Source: an uncultured Victivallales bacterium (GTDB taxonomy: Bacteria; Verrucomicrobiota; Lentisphaeria; Victivallales; UBA1829). From it: DNA of 45,430 nucleotides. The notes below the pieces were generated by a model. That model ran no database searches. It saw nothing but the letters and a program-made list of their open reading frames with translations, and was not told the DNA's origin. The DNA is taken from NCBI GenBank assembly GCA_944390735.1, contig CALXRL010000002.1:1-45430 (forward strand), written 5' to 3'. The position numbers and the translations under genes are program-made. Positions 35,224 through 43,560 of the stretch are shown one piece after another (the stretch's first letter is position 1; each line of letters starts with the position of its first letter).

Positions 35224-35508
35224 GCAGAAAACGGAACAACTTGAACGCCTTCCCCGGAAAAAGCATGAGAGAAGAGTTTTTTGTCCGCCTGTTTTTTCAC
35301 GGGAAGGCGTCCGGAGGAATCTTCCGGATTTTCATTTTCAAAAAGATTCTCTCTGCTGATTGATGAGCAATATGGAAATATTCCGGAACATCCCCCGTCA
35401 AACAAGCCGGTCCGCATCTGAATCTGCCGCTGCACCGCCCCCTTCTTGCCGGACAAGCCATCTGCAAACGAAGCTCCCGAAAAAAAACAGCCGGCCGCCG
35501 AAGAGAAT

Positions 35509-35530
35509 AACTGATTAATAACTGATTAAT
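35509..35530 (+). repeat. Two adjoining 11-bp direct repeats AACTGATTAAT
   Basis: The two copies are identical and contiguous; a third identical copy lies 46 bp further on within the promoter. They form an array likely used for regulator binding. Confidence 0.75.
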
Positions 35531-35599
35531 AAAAAATCAAATAAAAACAAGATATTCCACAATTAATCGATTGACAACTGATTAATGTTATGCTATAAT
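35509..35599 (+). promoter_or_regulatory. Promoter and repeated operator of the GntR gene
   Basis: TTGACA (35571-35576), 17 nt and TATAAT (35594-35599) form a perfect consensus promoter. Around it stand repeats of AACTGATTAAT: two adjoining direct copies at 35509-35519 and 35520-35530, a third at 35576-35586 just after the -35 box, and an inverted ATTAATC at 35562-35568 that faces GATTAAT at 35580-35586. The last pair flanks the -35 box and could bind a dimer. The likely binder is the GntR-type product coded next. The rest of the 35091-35508 gap holds the helicase promoter, a stem-loop TCCGGA-N7-TCCGGA before TTTTC near 35310-35335, and no convincing gene. Confidence 0.7.
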
Positions 35600-35622
35600 A
35601 TCCGTGAAAACAAGGATCATCC

Positions 35623-36993
35623 ATGTCAAACATAACCAAAATCATGACCTTCACCTCCACGGTGGAACAGCTGATCCGGACCGGAGCGCCCGGTTTCACG
35701 GATCGTCTGCCTGGACAGAGGGAACTGGCAACGCGCTTCAATCTCTCCCAAAGTCTGGTACACATCGGAATGACGGAGCTGAAAAATCGCGGCATTATTC
35801 AAATAGAGCCGTACAAAGGGGCTTCCGTGGCCGTCAAACAGAACCCCCAGGATCCGGCTTTCTCCGCCGAACTGGCAATCGCGGTCTGTGAAGACAATCC
35901 GCAGCAGCGTTCGTTCTGGCTTCGCGCGGTCCGGAAATTCGAACGCAATTCGCCCGGGGTTCGGGTCACGACGCGTTTTGTCCCCTCGAAACAGCCGCTG
36001 GAAAAAGCCGCGTTCGGCTCGGGCAACACGGTCATTGTGCGGCCAGACGACTATCGCAGCATTCCGCTGCCCTGCGTTCCGCTTTCCGAAGTGTTTTCTG
36101 AAAAAACTCTTGCGGATCTTCAGATTCGTCTTCTTCCCGGTCTGCACAATGCGGACTGGAGCATTGCTTTTCCCTTCCAGCTTCAGGTGATGGCCCAGAT
36201 CTACAGCACTCAGGGGATCCAGGAATCCCCGCCGGATGATTTTTCCGCCTATCTGAACTGGATCGCCCGGAATTACGGACCGCACTCCATTCCGGTGCAG
36301 AATCTGGATCTGCTCCGGGACTGCTGCGGAATCGACCGTGCCGCGATGCTTCTTCCCGAGACGGGAAACATCTCCCCTGAACTTTTTCTGTTTCTGAAGT
36401 CGCTTGAAACCATCGGTCGGGAACAGCTCATGGACCCCGCCTGCGAAAAAGATTGCGATCAGATCCGCTTCCTGCTGGACGGGCGCATCCGCATCACGGA
36501 GGTCTTCTCCCACCGCTGGACTGAACGTGGGATTTTCCAGAATGAGAAATATCGGTTTGCACGCCCGAGAAGTTCTGCAAGACGAAGAAGACTGCCGTTT
36601 TTTCTCTCGACCGCACTTCTTGCCGGATATGAAAAAACCTCCGAAGCGGAGCGCAGCTGGTTCGAATTTCTTGCCGGACCGGAGTTCCAGATTCTCCAGA
36701 TGCAGGAAGGGCTCGGACTTTCTCCTTATACGGATCACCTGAAACACTCCTGCGGAGAGCGGCTCCGGGATATCGCGGAATGGGCGCTCCGGACCGAGTT
36801 CGACGATCATCGGGAAACCCTGCTTGAAACGGTCTGGAGCGAGCTTCTCCGGAATCTGCGCCAGGTCGTGATTCTCCCTCTGATCTTCGGACAGATGAGT
36901 GCGGAACAGGCGGCTGAACTCATTCTGCAGAATCATCTTCTTGATTCAAGCGTGATCCGCCAGAGTCTCGCGGAACAACTCCAGATCCGCTGA
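35623..36993 (+). CDS. GntR-type regulator fused to a solute-binding-protein-like domain
   Basis: The 456-residue product has an N-terminal GntR winged helix (residues about 8-72: VEQLIRTGAPGFTDRLPGQR, LATRFNLSQSLVHIGMTELK, GIIQIEPYKGASVAV). Residues 80-450 do not look like the usual FCD or UTRA sensing domains. The layout resembles type II extracellular solute-binding proteins (RKFERNSPGVRVTTRFVP near residue 103; FFLSTALLAGYEKTSEAERSW and FEFLAGPEFQILQMQEGL near 325-360). No signal peptide exists, so the domain would act in the cytoplasm as a sugar sensor. AAGGA precedes ATG 35623 at 7 nt. It is followed after 57 nt by a secreted glycosidase gene, probably in the same operon and its target. 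Confidence 0.8.
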   Translation: MSNITKIMTFTSTVEQLIRTGAPGFTDRLPGQRELATRFNLSQSLVHIGMTELKNRGIIQIEPYKGASVAVKQNPQDPAFSAELAIAVCEDNPQQRSFWLRAVRKFERNSPGVRVTTRFVPSKQPLEKAAFGSGNTVIVRPDDYRSIPLPCVPLSEVFSEKTLADLQIRLLPGLHNADWSIAFPFQLQVMAQIYSTQGIQESPPDDFSAYLNWIARNYGPHSIPVQNLDLLRDCCGIDRAAMLLPETGNISPELFLFLKSLETIGREQLMDPACEKDCDQIRFLLDGRIRITEVFSHRWTERGIFQNEKYRFARPRSSARRRRLPFFLSTALLAGYEKTSEAERSWFEFLAGPEFQILQMQEGLGLSPYTDHLKHSCGERLRDIAEWALRTEFDDHRETLLETVWSELLRNLRQVVILPLIFGQMSAEQAAELILQNHLLDSSVIRQSLAEQLQIR

Positions 36994-37050
36994 AAAAAAG
37001 AAAATAATACATAGAACGAATTTCAAATTGTCATTTATGAAAGGTTGAAT

Positions 37051-40000
37051 ATGAAAAAGTTTCTATATGGCTTTCTGCTCTTCCCGCTTCTGCTTCCTGC
37101 ATCGGAGGTTGCGGGGAGCATGAACCTGGACGCATTCACCGCTCCCCGCGCCTATGTTCACAACGGAGAAAAGGTTCATCAAACGCTGCGGCACAGCACC
37201 AATGGTCCGGAAGGACGTCCCGCGACTTGCCTGACCTGGGATTCGTCAAAAAAGAACTATGCGGAACTCAATCTCCGGAACGCTCCGCTTATTCCCGGGC
37301 GCTCCGCAGCGGAAGTGGAGCTTGACTACTATTCCGACGGCAGCGGACAAGTGAACACGTTCGGCTTCCGGATGTTCGATGCAAAAAACGAGTGCTTTCA
37401 GTGGATCGTTCCCGCCCATGACAACACCCCCGGATGGAAGACGGTCCGTGCCACACTTTCCCCGGACGCCTTCACCGACAGCTGGGGGAAACAGAAAACC
37501 GGCAAAATTGAACCGCCGCTCCGCCTGATCGGTTTTGCCGTCGGATACGCTCCGGACACCTCCGGGCCGGTCTGGTTCGGAAAAATGGCCTGGCGCATTC
37601 CGGAAAAGAGACCGGGAATCCCGGCTCTGACCCATAACTGGACCTTCGACAGCAATGCCGAGCGCTGGAACTCCTGGGGAATTTCGCACATGAACCGGAA
37701 ACAAATCCGTGCGGAAAAACGGGGAAACATCTATCTCAATGAACGGATGTTCTCTCTGCGTCCCATTTCCGAACCGGAGGCGATTCAACTGAACGGCACG
37801 CTGGAATCGGGCGAAGCGGAAGTCTGTCTCACACTCTTCGACGGAACCGGGAAGCAGAGGACTCTTCCTCCGCAGCGTTTTTCCCGGAAAAACAACGCCG
37901 TCCGCTGGGACATCCGCGCGATCCATCCTCCTCTGAAACTTTCGCTTCTGCGTTTCCGCACGCTTGCCGACAACACAAGCCTCCGTCTCCGATCGCTGGA
38001 AGTCTGGGAGAGGAGAGCTCCCGAGCGCGCCGTTGACGTTGCATTGGATACGGGACATCCTCTGCATCTGGTGCTCCCCGGGAAAGAACGAAAGGCTGTG
38101 CTCCGCCTGGAAAACCGGACAAAACAGCCGCTTCGACTGGAATCCGAATTTGAAGTTGCCGATTTTTTCGGGAAAGTGGATTCCTTCTCCCGAACCCTGG
38201 AATTTGCTCCCCGGCAGACGCATTCCATTTCTCTTCCGGTCGATACGTATCCCCGTGACGGGATTTTCATGGTTCAATACACCTTCCGGGCCCCCGGTTC
38301 CACCGAGTCCTTTCACGGGGAACGGACCTATGCGCGAATGGTTCCGGCTGGCCCGACCGCAAAGATCGACACCGCCGACAAACGGAATTTTCTCTTCGGC
38401 ATCTGTACCCATTCAGAACGCTGGAGCCGGCGCGACCGCGAACTGGAAGCGCTCGCCGCCGCATTCAGCGGAGCAAAAATCATCCGCAACTCCGTCGGAT
38501 GGGGAGAAATTCAGCCCAGGAAAGAGATCTGGAACTATGAGATGTTTGATGAACTGGTTTCGCTCTACGGAAAATACGGCATCGAACTTCAGGGGGGATT
38601 TGGTCTCTGCGCCGGCTGGGGCAAGGCTCACGATGCGAAACTCCGCAACGGCAAACCGGATCCCATGAACAACGGCCGCTCCATGCCGGAACTCGGAGCA
38701 TGGACGGAGTATGTCCGCAGAACCGTCGCAAGATATCGCGATCAGATCCGATACTGGGAGGTCTGGAACGAACCGGATCTTACTCATTTTGCCAATTTCG
38801 GTGTGGAGGATTATCTTCGTCTTCAGAAGGCGTCGTACAGCGCCGCACGGGAGGCATCCCCCTCGGCAATCGTCATGAACGGCGGATTTGCCGGACTCGG
38901 AAACGCCTCTCAGATCCAGTACCAGAGGACCTTTCTCGAATGCGGAAAGGGTTCCTTCGACCTGCATGCCTTCCATCAGCACGGGGATTTTCGTTCCTTC
39001 CGGAAGATCATCGACAATGTTTTTCTTCCTCTGCGGAAAGAAACCGGCACGGAACACATTCCGTGGTACGCGAACGAAACCGCGATGCACTCCCTGGGCG
39101 GACAGGATCGCGCACAGGCGGAGACCCTCTTCAAAAAACTGATTCATTCCTGGGCGCGGGGTGCCGTGGGATATACCTGGTACGATCTGCGCAATGACGG
39201 CTTCAGCGCCACCGACGCGGAACACAATTACGGCATGATGACCAATGATTTTTATCCGAAAGCGGTCTATCCCGCCTACGCCGCTCTCGTCGGACTTTAC
39301 CGGGGGATGGAATTTCTGCGGCAGCTCCAGCCCGCGCCCGGGGAATATCTCTATCTTTTCCGTGCGCGTCACGGAAGGGAACTGGCAGCCGCGACATGGA
39401 GGGAACCCGTCGAAGCGGCATTTTCGGGGATGCTGTTTGCCGGTGTCACAGATGGGACATCTCTGGAGATCGCCGATCTCATGGGCAATCGCCGTCCTCT
39501 CCCGCTTCGGAACGGCCGTTTTCTCCATCAGAGCGCCCGAATTCCGGAAACGCTTCTTCTTCACCAGGCCACCCGCCTCTCGTTTGTTCCCGTTCTCCGC
39601 ACGAAGGCGGAAGGACCGGCCGCGGAAGGATATACCGTCCGTGTCCAGGCGGAACTCGACAATCCCTTTGACTCCGAGTTGGCGATGAAACTGACGCTGA
39701 ACGCTCCTATTCCCTTCCGGGTGTCCGGAGGAACCGAACGGCTTCTGAAGGCGGCCCCGGGCAAAAAAGCAGCAGCGGAATACCTGCTTCAAACCGGGAA
39801 AACAGAAGAAAACGGATTCCGGCCTTACCGCCTTGCTTTCCGGGTGGAAACCGCGGACGGCTCCGTCGCGGAGCTCGGTCTTCCGGTACATCCGGCAAAA
39901 CGGCTCTCCTCCAAAGGCATCGGAGGAAAAGTGGATTTTCTTCTGAACCATCGCACACAGGTGGTCTCCCTCTACGACAAGGTCCCGGGACGCTCCATCT

Positions 40001-40497
40001 GGCAGGGAGCGGAAGACCTCTCCGCCGAGGTTCGCTGCGGACTCAACAAGAAGGCTCTTCTGGTGACCGCGATTGTGCAGGATGACATTCATCTTCCGCA
40101 GGGCCGGGGCAAACTCCTCTGGCAAGGGGATTCGATCCAGCTTTTTCTGGAACTTCCGGGCCGGGGCACCTGGGTGGCGGGCGGTTCGCTGAATGAGTCC
40201 GGGAAAGCGGAAAAATGGATCTGGAATGCCCCGAAAGGCTGCTCCGCGGAAGATGCCCTCGCAGCAATGGGGTTTCATGCGGAACGGAAAGACAAGAAGA
40301 CCATCTATCATTTTCAAATTCCGCGCAGGGAATTCCAGTTGACCGAATCGTTGCTGAATCATGGGTTCCGCTTCAATCTGCTGGTCAATGACGCGGATAC
40401 GAAACGCGACGGACGGGAAGGATGGATCCGCATTGCGCCGGGAGCAGGTGATGAGGTTGCCCCGATTCATTACCCCATCGTCTTTTTCTCCCGCTGA
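37051..40497 (+). CDS. Secreted multidomain glycoside hydrolase (GH39-like catalytic domain, CBM9-like C-terminus)
   Basis: The 1148-residue product begins with a Sec signal peptide (MKKFLYGFLLFPLLLPAS). Residues 25-430 are beta-rich and may hold one or more carbohydrate-binding-like modules (NWTFDSNAERWNSWG near 195). The clan GH-A barrel at about 440-770 has IRNSVGWGEIQP, IRYWEVWNEPDLTHF with acid/base E574 and IPWYANETAMHS with nucleophile E676, most like GH39. A beta domain follows, and the last 200 residues (from SKGIGGKVDFLLNHRT) resemble a CBM9/DOMON-type sugar-binding domain (LWQGDSIQLFLE). ATG 37051 with AAAGG upstream is preferred to TTG 37045. It lies between the GntR fusion gene and a pseudopilin gene. 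Substrate unknown; the exact GH family is not certain. Confidence 0.82.
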   Translation: MKKFLYGFLLFPLLLPASEVAGSMNLDAFTAPRAYVHNGEKVHQTLRHSTNGPEGRPATCLTWDSSKKNYAELNLRNAPLIPGRSAAEVELDYYSDGSGQVNTFGFRMFDAKNECFQWIVPAHDNTPGWKTVRATLSPDAFTDSWGKQKTGKIEPPLRLIGFAVGYAPDTSGPVWFGKMAWRIPEKRPGIPALTHNWTFDSNAERWNSWGISHMNRKQIRAEKRGNIYLNERMFSLRPISEPEAIQLNGTLESGEAEVCLTLFDGTGKQRTLPPQRFSRKNNAVRWDIRAIHPPLKLSLLRFRTLADNTSLRLRSLEVWERRAPERAVDVALDTGHPLHLVLPGKERKAVLRLENRTKQPLRLESEFEVADFFGKVDSFSRTLEFAPRQTHSISLPVDTYPRDGIFMVQYTFRAPGSTESFHGERTYARMVPAGPTAKIDTADKRNFLFGICTHSERWSRRDRELEALAAAFSGAKIIRNSVGWGEIQPRKEIWNYEMFDELVSLYGKYGIELQGGFGLCAGWGKAHDAKLRNGKPDPMNNGRSMPELGAWTEYVRRTVARYRDQIRYWEVWNEPDLTHFANFGVEDYLRLQKASYSAAREASPSAIVMNGGFAGLGNASQIQYQRTFLECGKGSFDLHAFHQHGDFRSFRKIIDNVFLPLRKETGTEHIPWYANETAMHSLGGQDRAQAETLFKKLIHSWARGAVGYTWYDLRNDGFSATDAEHNYGMMTNDFYPKAVYPAYAALVGLYRGMEFLRQLQPAPGEYLYLFRARHGRELAAATWREPVEAAFSGMLFAGVTDGTSLEIADLMGNRRPLPLRNGRFLHQSARIPETLLLHQATRLSFVPVLRTKAEGPAAEGYTVRVQAELDNPFDSELAMKLTLNAPIPFRVSGGTERLLKAAPGKKAAAEYLLQTGKTEENGFRPYRLAFRVETADGSVAELGLPVHPAKRLSSKGIGGKVDFLLNHRTQVVSLYDKVPGRSIWQGAEDLSAEVRCGLNKKALLVTAIVQDDIHLPQGRGKLLWQGDSIQLFLELPGRGTWVAGGSLNESGKAEKWIWNAPKGCSAEDALAAMGFHAERKDKKTIYHFQIPRREFQLTESLLNHGFRFNLLVNDADTKRDGREGWIRIAPGAGDEVAPIHYPIVFFSR

Positions 40498-40643
40498 TTC
40501 TTCGGAAGCGGACGTGACTCCTTTCGGAAACGCCCGCCTGAACAATAAGAAAAGAGCCGAATGTCAAAACAAATCGGCAGCAGAAGAAAACAAAGCGAAG
40601 GTCGGAAAACGCTTCTTCGCATAACAAAAAAGGATGAAAGATC

Positions 40644-41372
40644 ATGAAAAAGAAACAGATTTTCACACTGATAGAGCTCCTCGTCGTAATTGCCGTGATT
40701 GCGATTCTTGCGGGGCTTCTGATGCCGGCACTGAACAAAGCCCGTACGAAAGCGCAATCCATCGCCTGCCTCAGCAATCTGAAACAGATCGGCATTGCCA
40801 TTATCCAATATGAGAACGGCGAATTTTTTCCTCCGCGCAAGCAGCCTTCCGTCACCAGCGGATGCGCGACATGGGAAGAATTCGTGGTCCAGGGAATGGG
40901 GGGCAACGGAGGACATGAAAACCGTTTCAAACTTTCAGTCAATTACCTTTCCTGCCCCCTGGATCCCCTCCCTCCCGCCGGCGGGAAAAAGACAAAAATG
41001 AGTTATGTCTTCAATTCCGGGGATGCCAATAACGACGGAAACATCCTGACCATGAACGATACTCCCGTCTATCCGGAACAGGCGTTCCGGCTTGATCGTA
41101 TCCGCGGAACCTACGGGCGAAACAAGGACAGAGGCGGCGATACCGTCCTCATCACAGACCGCATCTCCAGCGGCGGCGGCACAGAAAACCAGTACAGCCA
41201 GGGTCCCACCGCAATCTGGTGGGATTTCACCAAAGAAAACGGTCATCCGAATCTGCTGGGCGAACGAAACGCGCTTATGGCGGGAATGCACGCCCGCAAT
41301 ATCCCGTCGACCCCGTTTCTCAGCGGCAGTGAACAGCAGATCCGGGAATACTTTTCCTGGAAGCTGCGGTAA
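40644..41372 (+). CDS. Type IV pilin-like protein, copy 3
   Basis: The 242-residue product has a prepilin-type N-terminus (MKKKQI, then [20 protein letters not shown]) with Glu at +5 but no Gly before the phenylalanine. After the helix comes [20 protein letters not shown], as in the other two copies, then a globular part with [26 protein letters not shown] and [14 protein letters not shown]. The C-terminus differs from the others: the H-X9-DG motif is not seen, and the protein ends with [16 protein letters not shown] precedes the ATG. It stands 146 nt after the secreted glycosidase, so the pseudopilin here follows its partner instead of preceding it. Confidence 0.88.
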   Translation: MKKKQIFTLIELLVVIAVIAILAGLLMPALNKARTKAQSIACLSNLKQIGIAIIQYENGEFFPPRKQPSVTSGCATWEEFVVQGMGGNGGHENRFKLSVNYLSCPLDPLPPAGGKKTKMSYVFNSGDANNDGNILTMNDTPVYPEQAFRLDRIRGTYGRNKDRGGDTVLITDRISSGGGTENQYSQGPTAIWWDFTKENGHPNLLGERNALMAGMHARNIPSTPFLSGSEQQIREYFSWKLR

Positions 41373-41818
41373 ACATCATTGCTTCCGCGACCTTCTGTTC
41401 CAGCAGAGCCGGAATGATCGGAACCGCAGCGGCGGTTCGGAACGAAGGATCCACCACGGATCCCCGGAAACCGAACCGCTTCATCGGATCGGCGGCGATC
41501 TTCGGAAAGGCTCCGGGCCAAAATCGTTTCCGCCGATTGTCTTGATGGTCGGACCGGAATGAAAACGGACGATACCACAGACAAAACAGACAATCAGATT
41601 CTGAACCGTGCTCCGCAAACGCCCGCATGATGGATAAACACCCTGCAAACGCCTCAGGATGCGGACAAGAATCTGAAATCCGCACAGTGAACCCCATGCA
41701 TTCCCGGCTGATCGCGCCGGGTGCGGAAGGTTCCGAATGCTCAGAGGAATCCATCTTCTCCGTACGTTTCCTGCGCATTCCTCTCAGCTTCCGGAATGAC
41801 TTCATGCACACTCCCCGG
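41373..41818. other. 446-bp gap with no supported gene
   Basis: The stretch between two convergent units holds a perfect 7-bp stem with a 4-base loop (41421-41438, GAACCGC/GCGGTTC) without a T-run. A minus-strand frame of 174 codons (41320-41844) crosses the ends of both neighbouring genes. It is rich in Ser, Arg and Cys and shows no recognised motif. A few protein-like stretches appear, but in three different minus frames. A decayed gene is possible but not shown. Confidence 0.4.
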
Positions 41819-42733
41819 TCAGCGGCAGGGGTGTTTCCCCGCATACCAGGTGAAAAATACCAGATACGCCGTCAGGACAACGGCAATCACCAGCATCAGA
41901 AAACGGCTCAGAGCCGGAAAACCATACATGTTCAGAAGCGTATTGACGGGAATCGTCACCGCGATTGCCGCAAAGCTCTTGTGAATATGCTGGGCATATC
42001 CCGCATCATACACGATCCGGTGCATCCGGGCTCCCAGCGGGAACCCGAAAATTCCCCCGAGCGCCACCAGCATGGAGATGCCGAACACCTTCCAGTCAAC
42101 TCCCGATTGATGAAGCAGATACGTCAATCCGCCGGTCAGGGTCGTCACCAGCACCAGCATCCGGACGATCCGGCTGGTATAGTATTCCGGCACCCGGAAT
42201 CCCGAGGTCAGAAGAGGACGGATGAAGATGCCTCCCCCGAGTCCCAGCATCGAAGAGACAATTCCCGTTGCAATGCCGGTTCCAAAGGCGATTCCCGTTT
42301 TTTTCGGAGTGATCTCCGGCATCCGGTCCTCGTAGCACGCGGTCCGGCTGAGCATGGTCTGAATGACAATGAAGGAGATGAAGAAAATCAGAAGCCATTG
42401 CAGCGGACGGGCGCTCCCGAAATACCCGATCATTCTTTCGTTGATCGCCTTTCCAAAAAGAGAGGTCGCCATTGCGCCCACGCCGATCGGAATGGCCAGG
42501 GAACGCCCCGGCTCTCCGCGTTTCCAGCCGATCTCGGGCGCCTGCTTCACCACCGTCAGAATCGTGGACGGAACCATCTGAAGTAGTCCGATTCCGACCG
42601 CTTCCAGCGGCTCGATCCCCGCAATCAGCATCGTGGGAACCACGATCCAGCCGCATCCCACCCCCCAGTAGCCGCCCGACATCATGCCGATAAACCCGAT
42701 CACGGGACCGATAATCCAGATCAGATCACCCAT
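41819..42733 (-). CDS. TauE/SafE-family anion exporter
   Basis: The 304-residue product is an eight-helix or so inner-membrane protein of the TauE/SafE (sulfite exporter) family. The repeated family pattern is seen in GFIGMMSGGYWGVGCGWIVVP near residue 14 and in GIATGIVSSMLGLGGGIFIR near 155, the two half-repeats. A hydrophobic tail (RFLMLVIAVVLTAYLVFFTW) ends it. Members export or import sulfite, sulfoacetate and other small organic anions; the substrate here is unknown. The gene overlaps the hydrolase gene at 42726 by 8 nt and is last in that operon, so it may export an acid that the hydrolases release. That link is inference. Confidence 0.88.
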   Translation of the reverse strand: MGDLIWIIGPVIGFIGMMSGGYWGVGCGWIVVPTMLIAGIEPLEAVGIGLLQMVPSTILTVVKQAPEIGWKRGEPGRSLAIPIGVGAMATSLFGKAINERMIGYFGSARPLQWLLIFFISFIVIQTMLSRTACYEDRMPEITPKKTGIAFGTGIATGIVSSMLGLGGGIFIRPLLTSGFRVPEYYTSRIVRMLVLVTTLTGGLTYLLHQSGVDWKVFGISMLVALGGIFGFPLGARMHRIVYDAGYAQHIHKSFAAIAVTIPVNTLLNMYGFPALSRFLMLVIAVVLTAYLVFFTWYAGKHPCR

Positions 42734-43508
42734 GGTTTCCCTCCTTCCGGAGTTCCGCCAGAAACGTCAGAAGCAGCGTGTCGCAGGCAGAGAACGCTCC
42801 GCCGTGATCGTGTCCCGGAAGCGCGTAGTGTCTCGCACACGGATGTCCAAGCGAACGGAGGGTCGCCGCCAGAAACGCGTTCTCCTCGGGCCGCGCCGGC
42901 ATGTCAAGACCGGACTCTCCGGTTATGAAAATCACGGGAGGAACTTCGCAAGACGCATAAAACAACGGAGCATACTCATCGATTACCGGTTCCAGAGCGC
43001 CCTGCCGGTATGCCAGATCCTGTTTCAGCTGAAAATGAGTTGTCATCTGTCCGGAGACCAGCAGAAGAGCCGCGATCCTCTCCCGGCTGCTTCCATATCG
43101 TTTCAGCAGCTCCGGAGCCATTCCGACCATGGCCGCAAGATAGGCTCCCGCGCTCATTCCGCCAAGGAAAACGTTCCGGGGATCCCCCCCGAACCGCTCC
43201 ACGTGCTCCAGCAGAAACGCCGTGCTTCCGGCGGCGTCGTCCAGAGAATCGGTGCTTTTGAATTCCGCTCCGGAGGTGCGGTAACGGACTTCCGCCGTTC
43301 CATACTCTCCGTTCCAGAATCCGGAGGGGCACTCGCGGAAATCACCGGTCATGCCTCCGCCGTGGAACCAGATCACCAAAGGGAAATTCGTCCGGTCCTT
43401 CGGCAAAGTCAGGTAGATTTCCTGCTGTTCCGCATCGCCGTAGCGGACGATCTGCTGTCTATACGATTCCGGATGTTCCCTGCGGAACTCCTTCCATTCG
43501 CCTTTCAT
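42726..43508 (-). CDS. Alpha/beta hydrolase (esterase-like), cytoplasmic paralogue 2
   Basis: The 260-residue product has the HSL/BD-FAE-like alpha/beta-hydrolase pattern: the oxyanion-hole motif HGGG at 49-52 (VIWFHGGGMTG) and a nucleophile elbow GGMSAGAY with Ser119. An acid-region TGESGLDMPARPEENAF and the late GHDHGG supply Asp/Glu and His. A VSGQMTTHFQL block and DEYAPL are shared with its two neighbours. No signal peptide is found. Related enzymes remove acetyl or feruloyl groups from plant polysaccharides or act on short esters; the substrate here is unknown. AAAGGA lies before ATG 43508. It is 52 nt after the preceding hydrolase gene and overlaps the exporter gene. Confidence 0.87.
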   Translation of the reverse strand: MKGEWKEFRREHPESYRQQIVRYGDAEQQEIYLTLPKDRTNFPLVIWFHGGGMTGDFRECPSGFWNGEYGTAEVRYRTSGAEFKSTDSLDDAAGSTAFLLEHVERFGGDPRNVFLGGMSAGAYLAAMVGMAPELLKRYGSSRERIAALLLVSGQMTTHFQLKQDLAYRQGALEPVIDEYAPLFYASCEVPPVIFITGESGLDMPARPEENAFLAATLRSLGHPCARHYALPGHDHGGAFSACDTLLLTFLAELRKEGNHG

Positions 43509-43560
43509 CGTTCATCCTTTTTGAAATCGCCGCGCCGGGAGAATCCGGCGGGGTGGTTGT

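Noticed and set aside
35240..35313. Inverted repeat CGCCTTCCC/GGGAAGGCG with a loop of about 46 nt, considered as a mobile-element end
   Set aside because: No transposase, target duplication or second copy was seen; a chance or mild structural repeat is enough.
35102..35359. Open frame of 85 codons on the plus strand in the helicase-GntR gap
   Set aside because: It covers the helicase promoter and leader, has no clear ribosome site or motif, and a composition unlike neighbouring proteins.
38413..40545. Open frame of 710 codons on the minus strand opposite the GH39-like gene
   Set aside because: No motif; the sense gene has catalytic residues, signal peptide and ribosome site.
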